From positions 1-25,000 of the forward strand of contig CAIIXF020000163.1 in NCBI GenBank assembly GCA_903813345.2: a DNA stretch of 25,000 nt, read 5' to 3'. This DNA comes from Owenia fusiformis (Eukaryota; Annelida; Polychaeta; Sabellida; Oweniidae). Below are positions 1 to 9,343 of the stretch, in pieces. The stretch's first letter is position 1; the number at the start of each line of letters is the position of its first letter. Made by a program: the position numbers and the translations under genes. The notes under the pieces were generated by a model. That model did no database searches and was not told the DNA's origin. It was given only the letters and a program-made list of their open reading frames with translations.

Positions 1-321
1 GCAACGGTGTACTTTGTAACATATGCAACACATTAAACTTGTTGAACCTTGCTCTATTCTAGATAAAACATCAGCCTGTTAAAGTAGATCTGCAAACTGT
101 TAATATGGTGTACACATATATACATATATGTATTTGACAGAACTTCATTTACTTCGAGGGGTCTTCAGCATGGTTCCAGGTCAGCTCAGAATTGAGTTTT
201 TCTGGTTTGAGTTGACTTGAATCCATAAAACGTCAGATAATGGTAAAATGATTATTTGTGAAAATGTTAAAGATAAAAATATGTATGTATCATTATTTTT
301 GCTTGTCATGGTCAAGATCTG
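1..321. other. Non-coding AT-rich flank
   Basis: No open frame, splice-bounded exon or recognisable element is seen here. There is a short TA/CA-rich stretch around 110-130. The segment ends where the 41-bp minisatellite begins. Confidence 0.5.
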
Positions 322-1840
322 ATGGTCTTCTTACAAAGGTGTGGAATGGTGGAGGGCTACTGTTGGTCTCCTTACAAACGTGTTGAATGGTAGAGGGCTA
401 CTGTTGGTGTCCTTACATAGGTGTTGAATAGCGGAGGCTACTGTTGGTCTCCTTACAAAGGTGTTGAATGGTAGAGGGCTACTGTTGGTTTCCTTCCATA
501 GGTGTTGAATAGTGGAGGCTACTGTTGGTCTTCTTACAAAGGTGTTGAATAGTGGAGGCTACTGTTGATCTTACAAAGGTGTTGAATGGTAGAGGGCTGC
601 TGTTGGTCTTCTTACAAAGGTGTTGAATGGTAGAGGGCTACTGTTGGTCTTCTTACATAGGTGTTGAATAGTGGAGGGCTACTGTTGGTTTCCTTCCATA
701 GGTGTTGAATAGTGGAGGCTAATGTTGGTTTCCTTCCATAGGTGTTGAATAGTGGAGGGCTACTGTTGGTTTCCTTCCATAGGTGTTGGATAGCGGAGGG
801 CTACTGTTGGACTCCTTACAAAGGTGTTGAATGGTAGAGGGCTACTGTTGGTTTCCTTTCATAGGTGTTGAATAGTGGAGGCTACTGTTGGTCTTCTTAC
901 AAAGGTGTTGAATAGTGGAGGCTACTGTTGGTCTTCTTACAAAGGTGTAGAATAGTGGAGGCTACTGTTGGTCTCCTTACAAAGGTATCGAATAGTGGAG
1001 GATACTGTTGGTCTTCTTACAAAGGTGTTGAATGATAGAGGGCTACTGTTGGTCTTCGTACATAGGTGTCGAATAGTGGAGGGCTACTGTTGGTCTTCTT
1101 ACATAGGTGTTGAATAGTGGAGGGCTACTGTTGATCTTCTTACAAAGGCGTTCAATGGTAGAGGGCTACTGTTGGTCTTCTTACAAAGGCGTTGAATAGT
1201 GGAGGGCTACTGTTCGTCTTCTGACATAGGTATTGAATAGTAGAGGGCTACTGTTGGTCTTCTTACAAAGGCATTGAATGGCAGAGGGCTACTGTTGGTC
1301 TCATTCAATAGGTGTTGAATAGTGGAGGCTAATATTGGTCTTCTTTCAAAGGAGTTGAATTGTAGAGGGCTACTGTTGGTTTCCTTCCATAGGTGTTGAA
1401 TAGTGTTGAATGGTAGAGGGCTACTGTTGGTCTTCTTACAAAGGTGTTGAATGGTAGAGGGCTACTGTTGGTCTCCTTGCCATAGGTGTTGAATAGTGGA
1501 GGCTACTGTTGGTCTTCTTACAAAGGCGTTGAATAGTGGAGGGCTACTGTTGGTCTTCTTACAAAGGCGTTGAATGGTATAGGGCTACTGTAGGTCTCCT
1601 TCCATAGGTGTTAAATAGTGGAGGCTACTGTACTGTTGGTCTTCTTACAAAGGTGTTGAATAGTGGAGGGCTACTGTTGGTCTTCTTACAAAGGTGTTGG
1701 ATAGTGGAGGCTACTGTTTGTCTTCTTACAAAGGCGTTGAATGAAAGAGGGCTACTGTCCATAGGTGCTGAATAGTGGGGGGTTACTGTTGGTCTTCTTA
1801 CAAAGGTGTTGAATAGTGGAGGGCTACTGTTGGTCTTCTG
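322..1840. repeat. Minisatellite, 40-42 bp unit, about 37 copies
   Basis: I counted about 37 successive copies of a 40-42 bp unit. Each copy carries the landmarks GGCTACTGTTGGTCTTC, then TTACAAAGGTGTTGAAT, then AGTGGAGG or GGTAGAGGG. Two subtypes alternate irregularly: TTACAAAGG versus TTCCATAGG, and AATAGTGGAGG versus AATGGTAGAGGG. Local slippage is visible, for example a duplicated GTGTTGAAT at about 1399-1412 and a doubled CTACTGTACTGT near 1625. The unit length is not a multiple of three and open frames across it run out of the array, so it is not taken as coding. It passes directly into the TACCG satellite at about 1841. Confidence 0.93.
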
Positions 1841-1841
1841 C

Positions 1842-2130
1842 CAACCTACCGTATTTTTACGGGAATCTACCGTAAATCTTTCGTTTTTCCGTAAAAAATG
1901 ACAAACTACCGTAAAATATACAATTTTTTCCCGTAAAAACGCCCGTAAAAAATCTACCGTATTTTTTCCGAAATCTTCCGTAAATTTTTTTTGAAAAAAA
2001 ATCGTTTCTTCCATTAGAACGGCCGTAAAATATACCGTAATTTTTTGAAAATTTACCGTAAATTTTTGAAAATCTACCATGTTTCTGCAGTATTTCTGTT
2101 CAAACTACCGTGAAATTCGTAAAATCTCCC
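1842..2130. repeat. AT-rich satellite built on TACCG, left block
   Basis: The sequence is a degenerate array of CTACCGTAAA, CCGTATTTTT and similar words, spaced about 15 bp apart and alternating with runs of A or T. It is the same family as the block at 2398-2940, but here TACCGT prevails over TACCGC. A 151-codon open frame on the minus strand covers part of it. Its product is repetitive and of strange composition, so I regard it as an artefact. Confidence 0.75.
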
Positions 2131-2135
2131 GCTAT

Positions 2136-2382
2136 TGTTGGGAAATGCTGAAAAATTGAAGTACCCCTGTACTGTCCCTGTAACATTCCTTTACCAACCC
2201 GAATATAAATAGGCATCGGCAGGTCAGTGGTTTAGTCGCATACTTAAAACTTTTATAATGAAGTTAAATAAATAAGGTTAGTTATATAGAAAACTGCTAA
2301 TTAGCAATTGTAGTTATAAAAACACTGAAGTGCTCAAATCGTTGATCAGTTATGAGAGAGTTCAATGGATCCTGCGTTAACA
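2136..2382 (+). mobile_element. Possible solo LTR between two satellite blocks
   Basis: A 247-bp non-repetitive segment lies between two blocks of the same satellite. It begins TGTTGGG and ends TTAACA, the TG...CA ends with a TGTT/AACA inverted match expected of a retroviral-type LTR. A TATAAATAGG box (2204-2213) is followed about 30 bp later by an initiator-like TTTAGTC (2231-2237), and AATAAA occurs at 2267-2272, the usual promoter-then-polyadenylation order. Against this, the flanking five bases (GCTAT, TACTG) do not form a target duplication, and no primer-binding site or coding region follows. It may simply be unique spacer DNA. Confidence 0.35.
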
Positions 2383-2397
2383 TACTGTTTTATTCAT

Positions 2398-2940
2398 TAG
2401 TTTTTTAGAAATCTACCGCAAAAACTACCACATTTTTTCTAAATCTACCGCAAAACTACCGCATTTTTTTAAATTCTTCTGCAAAACTAGTTTTTTAAAA
2501 ATCTACCGCAAAAACTACCGCATTTTTTCAAAATCTACCGTAAAACTACCGCATTTTTTCAAAATCTTCCGCAAAATTACCGGTTTTTCAAAAAGCTACC
2601 GTAAAAACTACCGCATTTTAAAAATCTACCGAAAACTACCGCATTTTTTCTAAATCTTCCGCAAAACTACCGCTTTTTTCAAATTTCTACCGCAAAATTT
2701 CAAAAATCTACCCCAAACCTCTGAAACTTCAGTATTTTTTTCAAATCTACCGTAAAAACTACCGTTTTTTTAAATCTTCCGCAAAAACTACCGTTTTTTA
2801 AAAAATCTATTGCAAAAACTACCGTTTTTTTTAAATCTACTGCAAAAACTACCGTATTTTTCAACAAAAAAATACCGCAAAAACTACCACATTTTGAAAA
2901 AATCTACCGCAAAAATAATCTACCGCAAAATTTTGGTCCT
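2398..2940. repeat. AT-rich satellite built on TACCG, right block
   Basis: This is a degenerate tandem array with an approximately 31-bp double unit: AATCTACCGCAAAA, then ACTACCGCATTTTTTC, with many indels in the A and T runs. TACCGC dominates at the left and TACCGT appears in the middle, so homogenisation is patchy. No coding potential is visible. The array stops sharply at about 2940. Confidence 0.8.
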
Positions 2941-3938
2941 GGGTTGGCAGGTATGCCTGGCTTTAGACATATTCTGATTTTATCAATGTTTTCAACCTGG
3001 GTTTTTGTTCTATTTATAAAGTACATGTATAACGTATGCGTATCAAGTGAATATTAATCTAGCTTTTGGAAATGTCATAACTAAAGATGGTCCAATCTTA
3101 CGAATTATTGCTTCATTGTACAAAGCGCTTATTTTACATAAATATTATCCTACCTTACTATTAATTCCTTACTAGCAAATTGAGGAATCGCCTTCGGCTG
3201 TGAGTATGTCATATTGCATTATTAGCTATATACATATGTAGTGCAAGAATCGGTAGCAAGGGTTACAGGCGAAACATTATTTTTACTCTGCTATTCAGTT
3301 GCGTGGCAACGTTCTCAAATGGTGTAAACATGTTCCACTTTATTCAACATTTTACTTACTTTTACATTAGAATAACATATAGCATTCATGAAACCAGGAA
3401 TTTTTAGTAAACAACTGTATAATATGTCATCTTTGATTCCATATTTTCATATTGTTGCAATACTATGTATTTAACCATGATTGTTATTTGTATACTAGTT
3501 AGTAGTGCCTTGTTGAGAAAATCGAGGAAAAATGTAAAAGATACATACATGACATACAGCTGTGGAAGCCCAAATGTTCTCGACTACCAAAGTGTTGTCA
3601 CTCTCGCCCATCTGTTCAGACAGCCCAACAAGTGTTCCGAGTTCGCTTATTTCATCAGATATGAAAATTCACAAGAGATATAAAGATGTTTGCCCTAAAA
3701 TATTGATGTGTACTCCCGCGAATTTGATTTTGACACGAAGTCTATTTCTAAAAAGCTCCCTCGAGAAAATCTTCGGGAGTTGACAGCTGATAAACCATGA
3801 CATTTTATTTCTTCTCATCCCCGAGTTTCAGGCAAAACAGAAAGATGCCAGAAAGATGCCATGAGTATCAAAATGACAGTAGTGAGTTAGTAACGCATTT
3901 TGTTTATCTGGTACACTCCGTGAACACAAACAAATCTC
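2941..3938. other. Intergenic, no recognised gene
   Basis: Only short open frames occur. One at 3465-3683 (+) begins with a hydrophobic stretch (MIVICILVSSALL) followed by a basic KSRK segment, like a small signal anchor, but it overlaps another frame of similar length and I see no family resemblance. A direct repeat AGAAAGATGCC occurs twice near 3838-3860. Confidence 0.4.
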
Positions 3939-4261
3939 CACCGGAACACCCTGACAACGGTAAAGTCAGACACCGGTCACAAATGGCGGGCGTAACCGTT
4001 GCTTCAACCACTGGTTGCCGTTTCATGGGACGTTATCGTCGCTAAAGCTTTATTTCGACGGTAGAACATATTTTACTGTACGTTGAGTAGAAGGTCACTT
4101 TGATTGATTGTTGTACTAAAGGAATTTAATCTAGGTGCTCTATTAAATATCCAGTTACTGAAAACATAATGGGCCCATGCTGAAAATCGAATCGAATACG
4201 AACCTGTGGCCCCCATTGTGACAACGATATCTGACTTTACCGTTGTCAGGGTGTTCCGGTG
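3939..4261. repeat. Inverted repeat, 32-bp perfect arms, MITE-like
   Basis: The segment at 3939-3970 is the exact reverse complement of 4230-4261 (starting CACCGGAACACCCTGACAAC on the plus strand), with a 259-bp spacer. Similarity continues weakly inwards (left ACAAATGGCGGG, right complement ACAATGGGGGCC), so the arms may once have been 50-60 bp. No transposase frame lies between them and I could not find a convincing target duplication. A non-autonomous DNA transposon is the likeliest explanation. Confidence 0.55.
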
Positions 4262-4295
4262 TGAAATTGATACAGAAAAAATTAAATGGTTCAAG

Positions 4296-4323
4296 CATGG
4301 GCTTTGCTAGTTGAAAGCCCATG
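4296..4323. repeat. Short perfect hairpin, 10-bp stem
   Basis: CATGGGCTTT at 4296-4305 and AAAGCCCATG at 4314-4323 are exact reverse complements around an 8-base loop. GGTTCAAG occurs as a direct repeat just outside or overlapping on both sides. Its role is unknown. It lies just outside the 3939-4261 inverted repeat and may be its outer part. Confidence 0.5.
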
Positions 4324-5056
4324 GTTCAAGTGACAGCATTGTTTAAAGCCCTCATATAAAGTTCAAACCACTTGGCAATAATGTATTCTTACACCATGTT
4401 ACCAAAATGTGATATACATGTATGCAATTTTTCTTATTTCAAAAAGTGAATCTGAAAGACCTTTTGTTCGAAAAATCGTGAATTTATTTAAAACTAACTT
4501 ATTTTAGAGGTCACACTTATCTTTTTGAAAAATTGGTTCATAAATAAGCGAGAAATAGACTCATCCATGCATGCAATTGATTCAGAGAAAATGCATTTCA
4601 AAATTTTAGTTCTCATAGAAACCAATGGTACGCTTATATTCAAAACATGATATGATTCTTATTCACCTAGTAAGACAATCAACATTGCTATAACTTTATA
4701 ACGAGCACTTTGAGATCATGATATGGCATGTATACATGATATGGTTAACTTCAAAATTTTCAAAGAGAACATCCGATAGACGAAAAAATGCAGATTAGAA
4801 ATCTATTTCACATGGGGATTCTTCCATCCGACTACTGAACTAGATATAGAAATTAATTAATTAAAAAATTGAATGCAGACTTTTATTTAAATGAAACCAT
4901 TGCCAATTGGTTTGCTGAATTTAGTGACTTATAAATATGCCTTTAATTGTGAAAATATTGCAGCAAGCGATTGCTATATACATATATATATTGTAGTGAA
5001 CAAGTGAACTGACATAATAATGCTAAGATCACAGACAGTGAAATGTTTGCTAGTTA
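4324..5056. other. Intergenic, no recognised gene
   Basis: This is AT-rich sequence without an open frame or exon-like segment that I can support. A TATATACATATATATAT microsatellite-like run lies at about 4975-4992, shortly before the Tc1/mariner-like element. Confidence 0.4.
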
Positions 5057-5058
5057 TA

Positions 5059-6116
5059 CAGGGTGTTCCAAAAGTAACAGGACTGGTGCTGGCATTTTGT
5101 CAATTTTGCACTGAGTGTCTTCATATTTTCACAAATTATACTTTGAAGTATTGCAACTAAAATTATAAAGTTTCAGAAAAAATGATGAAATGCGGTTAGA
5201 GTTATGGTTACTATAGTAACATGATATCCCAATACCCGGGGCAACTTTTTTCTTGAAAATGTGATATCTAACATTTTTGTATTACTGAAGAAAGTATCTA
5301 ATTCACCTAATATAATACAACATTTCTTGTTTATTTTATTAATTACTTTGTTGTAAAGATGTTGCTATACAACTCAGATTCATAATGATAGTAATATTTA
5401 TTCAATTTCTTGGAATATCACTATGTATAACAGTTCGAACAATCCACGGTTGAGTTTTTGAAAATACCTAATTTGAAGCCAATCATCCACCTTGATAGCG
5501 CGCCTGCCCGCAGGCCACTATTAAATACCTTGCAGCTATAGAGGAGCTAGGTCTTGAGGTCTAGAGCCATGCACCATACTCTTCTGATCATGCAATATCT
5601 AATTTTGACTTATATTGAGAACGGAATGCTAATCAGTGCTGTAAGACCTTTAAAGATGAGAATGACCTTCTCCAAATTGTCCAATCGACCCTGCGTGACA
5701 TGTCCTCAAATGGGTTCACTCATGTGTTTGGGTCATGGATACAGAGTACTACTCTTGTACTGACCAAAGAGGAGCCTATTTTTCAAAGTAGAGGATACAT
5801 AGGAATATCAAATGATGTAAAACAAATGTAATTTCCACCAGTTGTTGCATTTCAATTTTGATATGGCATGTACAAAATAATATGGGTTGTACAAAATGCT
5901 TAATGTCTCTGTAACTATTTGCGTGGAATGTTGCCCCGGGTATTGCGATGTCATGTTACTATAGCAACCATAACTCTACCAGAGTTTCATATATTTTGTC
6001 GAAACTTTGCGGTCTTAGTAACGACATATGGAAGTACATTATGTTAAATTTTGAAGACGATTGGTGCATATTTAACAAAATGCCAGCACCAGTCCTGTTA
6101 CTTTTGGAACACCCTG
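5059..6116 (+). mobile_element. Tc1/mariner-like element with TA target duplication
   Basis: The ends are perfect 42-bp inverted repeats, 5059-5100 and 6075-6116, starting CAGGGTGTTCCAAAAGTAAC. Both ends are flanked by TA (5057-5058 and 6117-6118), the TA duplication typical of the Tc1/mariner superfamily. A second, imperfect inverted block (about 5196-5245 and 5931-5980, including ACCCGGGGCAAC) makes the repeats about 185 bp long in total, with a diverged middle. The interior holds a broken transposase C-terminal region (5491-5803) and nothing autonomous, so this is a deletion derivative. Its right end lies under the start of the sulfotransferase open frame. Confidence 0.85.
5491..5803 (+). 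pseudogene. Decayed transposase C-terminal fragment (Tc1/mariner type)
   Basis: Read across at least two frames, the segment shows the order of motifs of a mariner-type DDE domain end. A DSAPARR motif (codon for Asp at 5494-5496) corresponds to the family's D-x-APAH. PYSSDHAISNFDLY then corresponds to the PPYSPDLA motif, and after a stop comes a tail containing WIQSTT and RGYIG, in the place of the usual W..R....G.YF ending. Stop codons and a frame change lie between these parts, and the catalytic N-terminal half is missing. It is therefore a non-functional remnant inside the 5059-6116 element. Confidence 0.6.
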
Positions 6117-7126
6117 TAGTTTTGGCTGGAGGAGTTATAACATTCTTAATATCAACAAATCGGAAACATGATATAACCTCAGTATTAGAGAGGTTTCAGA
6201 ATCGTGGGCCGTCTATGTCACAAAATGATGCGAAGAAGCAGTTGCTAAATGAACATGTGAACATCTCTAAAATCATCATCATGGCCACCTATAGGAGCGG
6301 ATCAACATTCTTGTCCGAATTCTTCAGGCAAAATAACAAAATATTCTACGCTTTTGAACCACTTAAACTTCTGATAAGAAATTGGGATCGCAAAGATTTG
6401 GTACAAAAATACGGTGCAAATGTGCTGAGAGATATTCTGAATTGCGATGTCGGGGTACTATCACTTATAGCTAAAAGTTGGCACCATTGGATGGTTCAAC
6501 ACAATAACAGCGAGTACACATTTGAAAATACATACCAAATATGTAAAAGAAGGAGAATAAAGACAGTGAAAATTATCTCATTTGATAATTTGGAAAATCT
6601 TTCCTCATATTTTGGCAATGACACAGCCATTCTATTATTAGTACGAGATCCACGTGGTATATTTAACTCTAGAAACCATTTAGATGAAAAACATCCTGAA
6701 AATATAACAAATGAGGAGAATAGACTAAATATTATGAGACGCACATGTTATAATTTTGTGAAAAACATGAAATTTGTGGAAAGAATTAACAAATTACCCA
6801 GACATGAAAAAGTAGGGATGCCACTCATTAAGCAGATCAGTTATGAAGATGTTGCAAACAATCCACTTTTAAAAGCTAATGAGATTTACAAAGAACTTAA
6901 CATAGAATTCGATGATCATATATCAGAGTGGATACGTAATAATACAAATTATAATGGTGACCCAAATGATATAGACTTCAAAAGCCCAACATCAACCAAA
7001 CGGAACTCAAGTGCTACAGTAAGGAAATGGTCGCACGAATTGAAGAAATCGCAAATCTATGATCTACAAAATATAACAGAGTGCGCTGAAGTTATAAACA
7101 TGTTGAATTATAAATTTATATTTTAG
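5948..7126 (+). CDS. Carbohydrate (GlcNAc/Gal 6-O type) sulfotransferase
   Basis: The 392-codon open frame encodes a Golgi-type sulfotransferase that would move sulfate from PAPS to a sugar hydroxyl of a glycan. The 5'-phosphosulfate loop is TYRSGSTF (residues 104-111), followed by FYAFEPL (123-129). The 3'-phosphate-binding segment is LLLVRDPRGIFNSR (219-232). The C-terminal part has the family's TxxVRKW-like motif and ends NMLNYKFIF, matching the usual GY ending, so the 3' end is complete. A hydrophobic stretch at about 47-68 fits a type II signal anchor. Residues 1-56 are encoded by the right inverted repeat of the adjacent transposon. A start at Met45 (6080) would put the anchor right at the N-terminus. 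A splice acceptor after CCTCAG near 6182 joining an upstream exon is a third option. The catalytic domain is certain; the N-terminus is not. Confidence 0.82.
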   Translation: MSCYYSNHNSTRVSYILSKLCGLSNDIWKYIMLNFEDDWCIFNKMPAPVLLLLEHPVVLAGGVITFLISTNRKHDITSVLERFQNRGPSMSQNDAKKQLLNEHVNISKIIIMATYRSGSTFLSEFFRQNNKIFYAFEPLKLLIRNWDRKDLVQKYGANVLRDILNCDVGVLSLIAKSWHHWMVQHNNSEYTFENTYQICKRRRIKTVKIISFDNLENLSSYFGNDTAILLLVRDPRGIFNSRNHLDEKHPENITNEENRLNIMRRTCYNFVKNMKFVERINKLPRHEKVGMPLIKQISYEDVANNPLLKANEIYKELNIEFDDHISEWIRNNTNYNGDPNDIDFKSPTSTKRNSSATVRKWSHELKKSQIYDLQNITECAEVINMLNYKFIF

Positions 7127-8238
7127 TAGGGGCTCTGAAGAAATATTTGTTTAACAATATTTGTTCGAGTGAATTTACTTTTCTTTATTTTCTCAACACG
7201 TGGCTTATTAAGTGATACACATATTTGTGTCAAAACATGTGAAATAGACTCTAAATCAATGTTTATTCTCGTCAAATGGTTCTCGATATTACATGTCAAT
7301 TTAGCTTTCACGATGGCCATAAATGTCAAGAAAGCGACACTATCAGCGTTTGCCAATGTTTAGAACGTATTACCTTTTACAAATGTTTAAAGTGTCTCAC
7401 ACATTCGATCAAAATTTGCCATGCAAACATGTTAGTCTACTTTACTGGCCCCCCTTGCTGTAACAAGGAACCCAAAACACATTAAAACGTAAACATAAAC
7501 CAATTAGTCATTTCACTATGAAAGTGAGGGGTGTACGCTGTGTGCATGGACTAACACAATATCAGTGGTCATTTACTGTGTCAACTTAGTAACTCTTGCA
7601 TATCGTGCTCACTCAAGTATTGAATAATTTTTTTATGATTTAAATGTTTGTGGTTTATAAAAAACTGTGATATGTTTTAGTTAGAAATACATTAATTAAT
7701 TCATTCAAACAGCACTAGAATGCGGGAAGAAAGAGCAATGGTGACAAAATGCAGACAGAATTTTCCGTAAACACAATCATACATGTACTTCATGTGTACT
7801 GTTATTTTTAGTGCTATATTTAGGTTATAGATATAATTTCACGTATTAAAATCATATTTTCCAGCAATGACTTCAAATTCGGAACCACACCCATATTACA
7901 TTTTCTTCAATAACTCCAAACATGTGTAAACATTGACCATGTGCATACAAATTCAGATTTCACGAGCTCTTTCCTATTCGAGTACCTCATACACCCCTGC
8001 ATGGATTTGAGTTGGATTCGCCTTTTATACGTGAGCCGACACACTCACAAACGCTGATTGGATAAAGATTGCGAGAATCTTTAAACAGAGTCGCTATACA
8101 AGCGTTCACCACTGTCTTTACGAATGAAATCAATTACGTCGCGCAAACTAGAGTAGGCTACTTTGTATTTTTTATCAAACATGAGATTAATACAATAACA
8201 GCGAGTATTTTATGATCAACTTCCTATAAAATATATTT
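7127..8238. other. 3' flank of the sulfotransferase gene, no further gene
   Basis: Only short open frames are present, none with recognisable features. It presumably includes the 3' untranslated region. I found no convincing close polyadenylation signal; an AATAAA on the plus strand occurs only at 8417-8422, beyond this segment. Confidence 0.4.
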
Positions 8239-8307
8239 GATAAAGGCAAGCTGACGATATAATCCATTATTTTTTGATGTTTATCATATCGTCAGCTTTC
8301 CCTTATC
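8239..8307. repeat. Imperfect inverted repeat around GCTGACGATAT
   Basis: The 24-bp arms 8239-8262 and 8284-8307 pair with three mismatches around a 21-base loop; the core AAGCTGACGATAT is perfect. It lies between the sulfotransferase gene and the LINE remnant. It could be a palindromic MITE relic or a transcribed hairpin. Confidence 0.55.
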
Positions 8308-8438
8308 ATTTTAATGATGATTAATTAAGTTTACCTACTCCAGGGGCATATAGCTAAGCCGTTTTGCCTGTGTACGAGCGTACATATTATACTTGCACCT
8401 CAACATATGTATACAAAAATAAAACAATCATTACAGAA

Positions 8439-8935
8439 GTTAAGTTTAGTTTAGTTTAGTTTTATTGTTATATACAGTGGTAAGTTTACATCATTTGATA
8501 CAGTAAAATACAAAAAAAAAATTTGTTTATAAATATTACATCTTTTTTGACACAAGTATAATTCATTTAATATTGTAAATTGCATTTCTTCTTTTAAAAT
8601 AGCAAAATTTAACAAAATGAGAAGCTTGCCGAGGCATTTTTTCAAATAAATACTAAAACTTAAGTTCTACAGTTGATTCTCTTCCTTCATTTTGTAAACA
8701 TTTTTCCCTTATTTCTTTATAAAATGTGCAATGAAAAATAAAATGTTCCTCATCCTCAATGTTGCCAGATTTACAAAAAGTACATTTTCTATTTTCCAAT
8801 TTTTCATTTCTAAATCTACCCGTTTCAATTTCGAGTGGCAAAATTCCCATGAGTAATTGTGCAATTAAAGATCTTTCTAACTTAGATTTAAGCAATAAAT
8901 ATGACTCAGTTTTGTATGAGGATTTGAATTTACTC
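8439..8935 (-). mobile_element. 5'-truncated LINE (non-LTR retrotransposon) 3' end
   Basis: On the minus strand the order is: end of a reverse-transcriptase protein (8935-8653, read-through to about 8570), an AT-rich 3' untranslated stretch, AATAAA (8463-8458), then four or so copies of an ACTAA-type pentamer at the very end (about 8462-8441). Short tandem repeats at the 3' end are a known trait of CR1/L2-like LINEs. Homology begins abruptly at about 8935, as expected for incomplete reverse transcription. The copy is dead. Confidence 0.75.
8570..8935 (-). pseudogene. LINE reverse-transcriptase C-terminal fragment
   Basis: The minus-strand frame contains LPLEIETGRF, then a zinc-knuckle-like CTFCKSGNIEDEEHFIFHC followed by Y and R. 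This is the Cys-Cys-His-Cys signature that follows the reverse transcriptase domain in many LINEs (pattern C..C......DE.HF...C..Y...R). After a TAG stop at 8652-8650 the same frame continues with the usual tail, YLFEKMPRQASHFVKFC, so a nonsense mutation has cut a once longer protein. No start codon is needed or expected. Confidence 0.75.
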
Positions 8936-8940
8936 TAACA

Positions 8941-9343
8941 GAAACAGATGTCTTTTCTCATGAATTCGTGGTTGATTGTCAACAGATATACTTTGATTCG
9001 TTTCGAACTGCTGAAACGTCATCAGGTGGATACGTGAGAATTTGTAGCAATAGGGTACTGTTGAATTGTTTCGATTAGTGATGTCGGGAATAATATTCCC
9101 TTGTGCCATCTGTTCCCATTGATGGCCCCACCATGTCATTTCGCCTTGGAGTTCCTGTAAATCTCCAGCTTCACGATTCGTTTCGAACCAATTAAACTTT
9201 CCTTCAGATTCGGCAGATTCACGGGATGTCATCGCCTTATTTGATCAATGGGGTAGAACCACGGACCTCTACCTGATTCCCGCTCTTGCTATCAAGGCTC
9301 AATAAATATATACCCATTATTTCATTGAGCCTACCACCAATAA
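8941..9343. other. Unassigned segment between LINE and TAA-flanked element
   Basis: A minus-strand open frame of 100 codons (9232-8930) starts with ATG and contains GEMTWWGHQWEQMAQGN, but I recognise no family and its end runs into the LINE junction. The words GATTCGTTTCGAAC occur twice (about 8994 and 9175). An AACCACGGA word near 9255 has an inverted counterpart near 10180 outside the next element, so part of this segment may belong to a larger transposon. Confidence 0.35.

Noticed and set aside
1625-2080. 151-codon minus-strand frame across the minisatellite and TACCG satellite
   Set aside because: Its sequence is entirely repeat-derived (KNTVDF and PPLFNTFVRRPTV repeats) and spans two unrelated repeat families.
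3465-4045. Three small plus-strand frames, one with a hydrophobic start
   Set aside because: They overlap one another in different frames, have no family resemblance, and one runs into the inverted-repeat element.
5554-5763. 69-codon frame MRSRAMHHTLLIMQYLI and so on as a gene
   Set aside because: It is an out-of-frame reading of the decayed transposase; the motif-bearing frames lie beside it.
8930-9232. 100-codon minus-strand frame with GEMTWWGHQWEQMAQ
   Set aside because: It has no recognised family or splice context, and its end overlaps the LINE junction. It is kept only as an unassigned segment.
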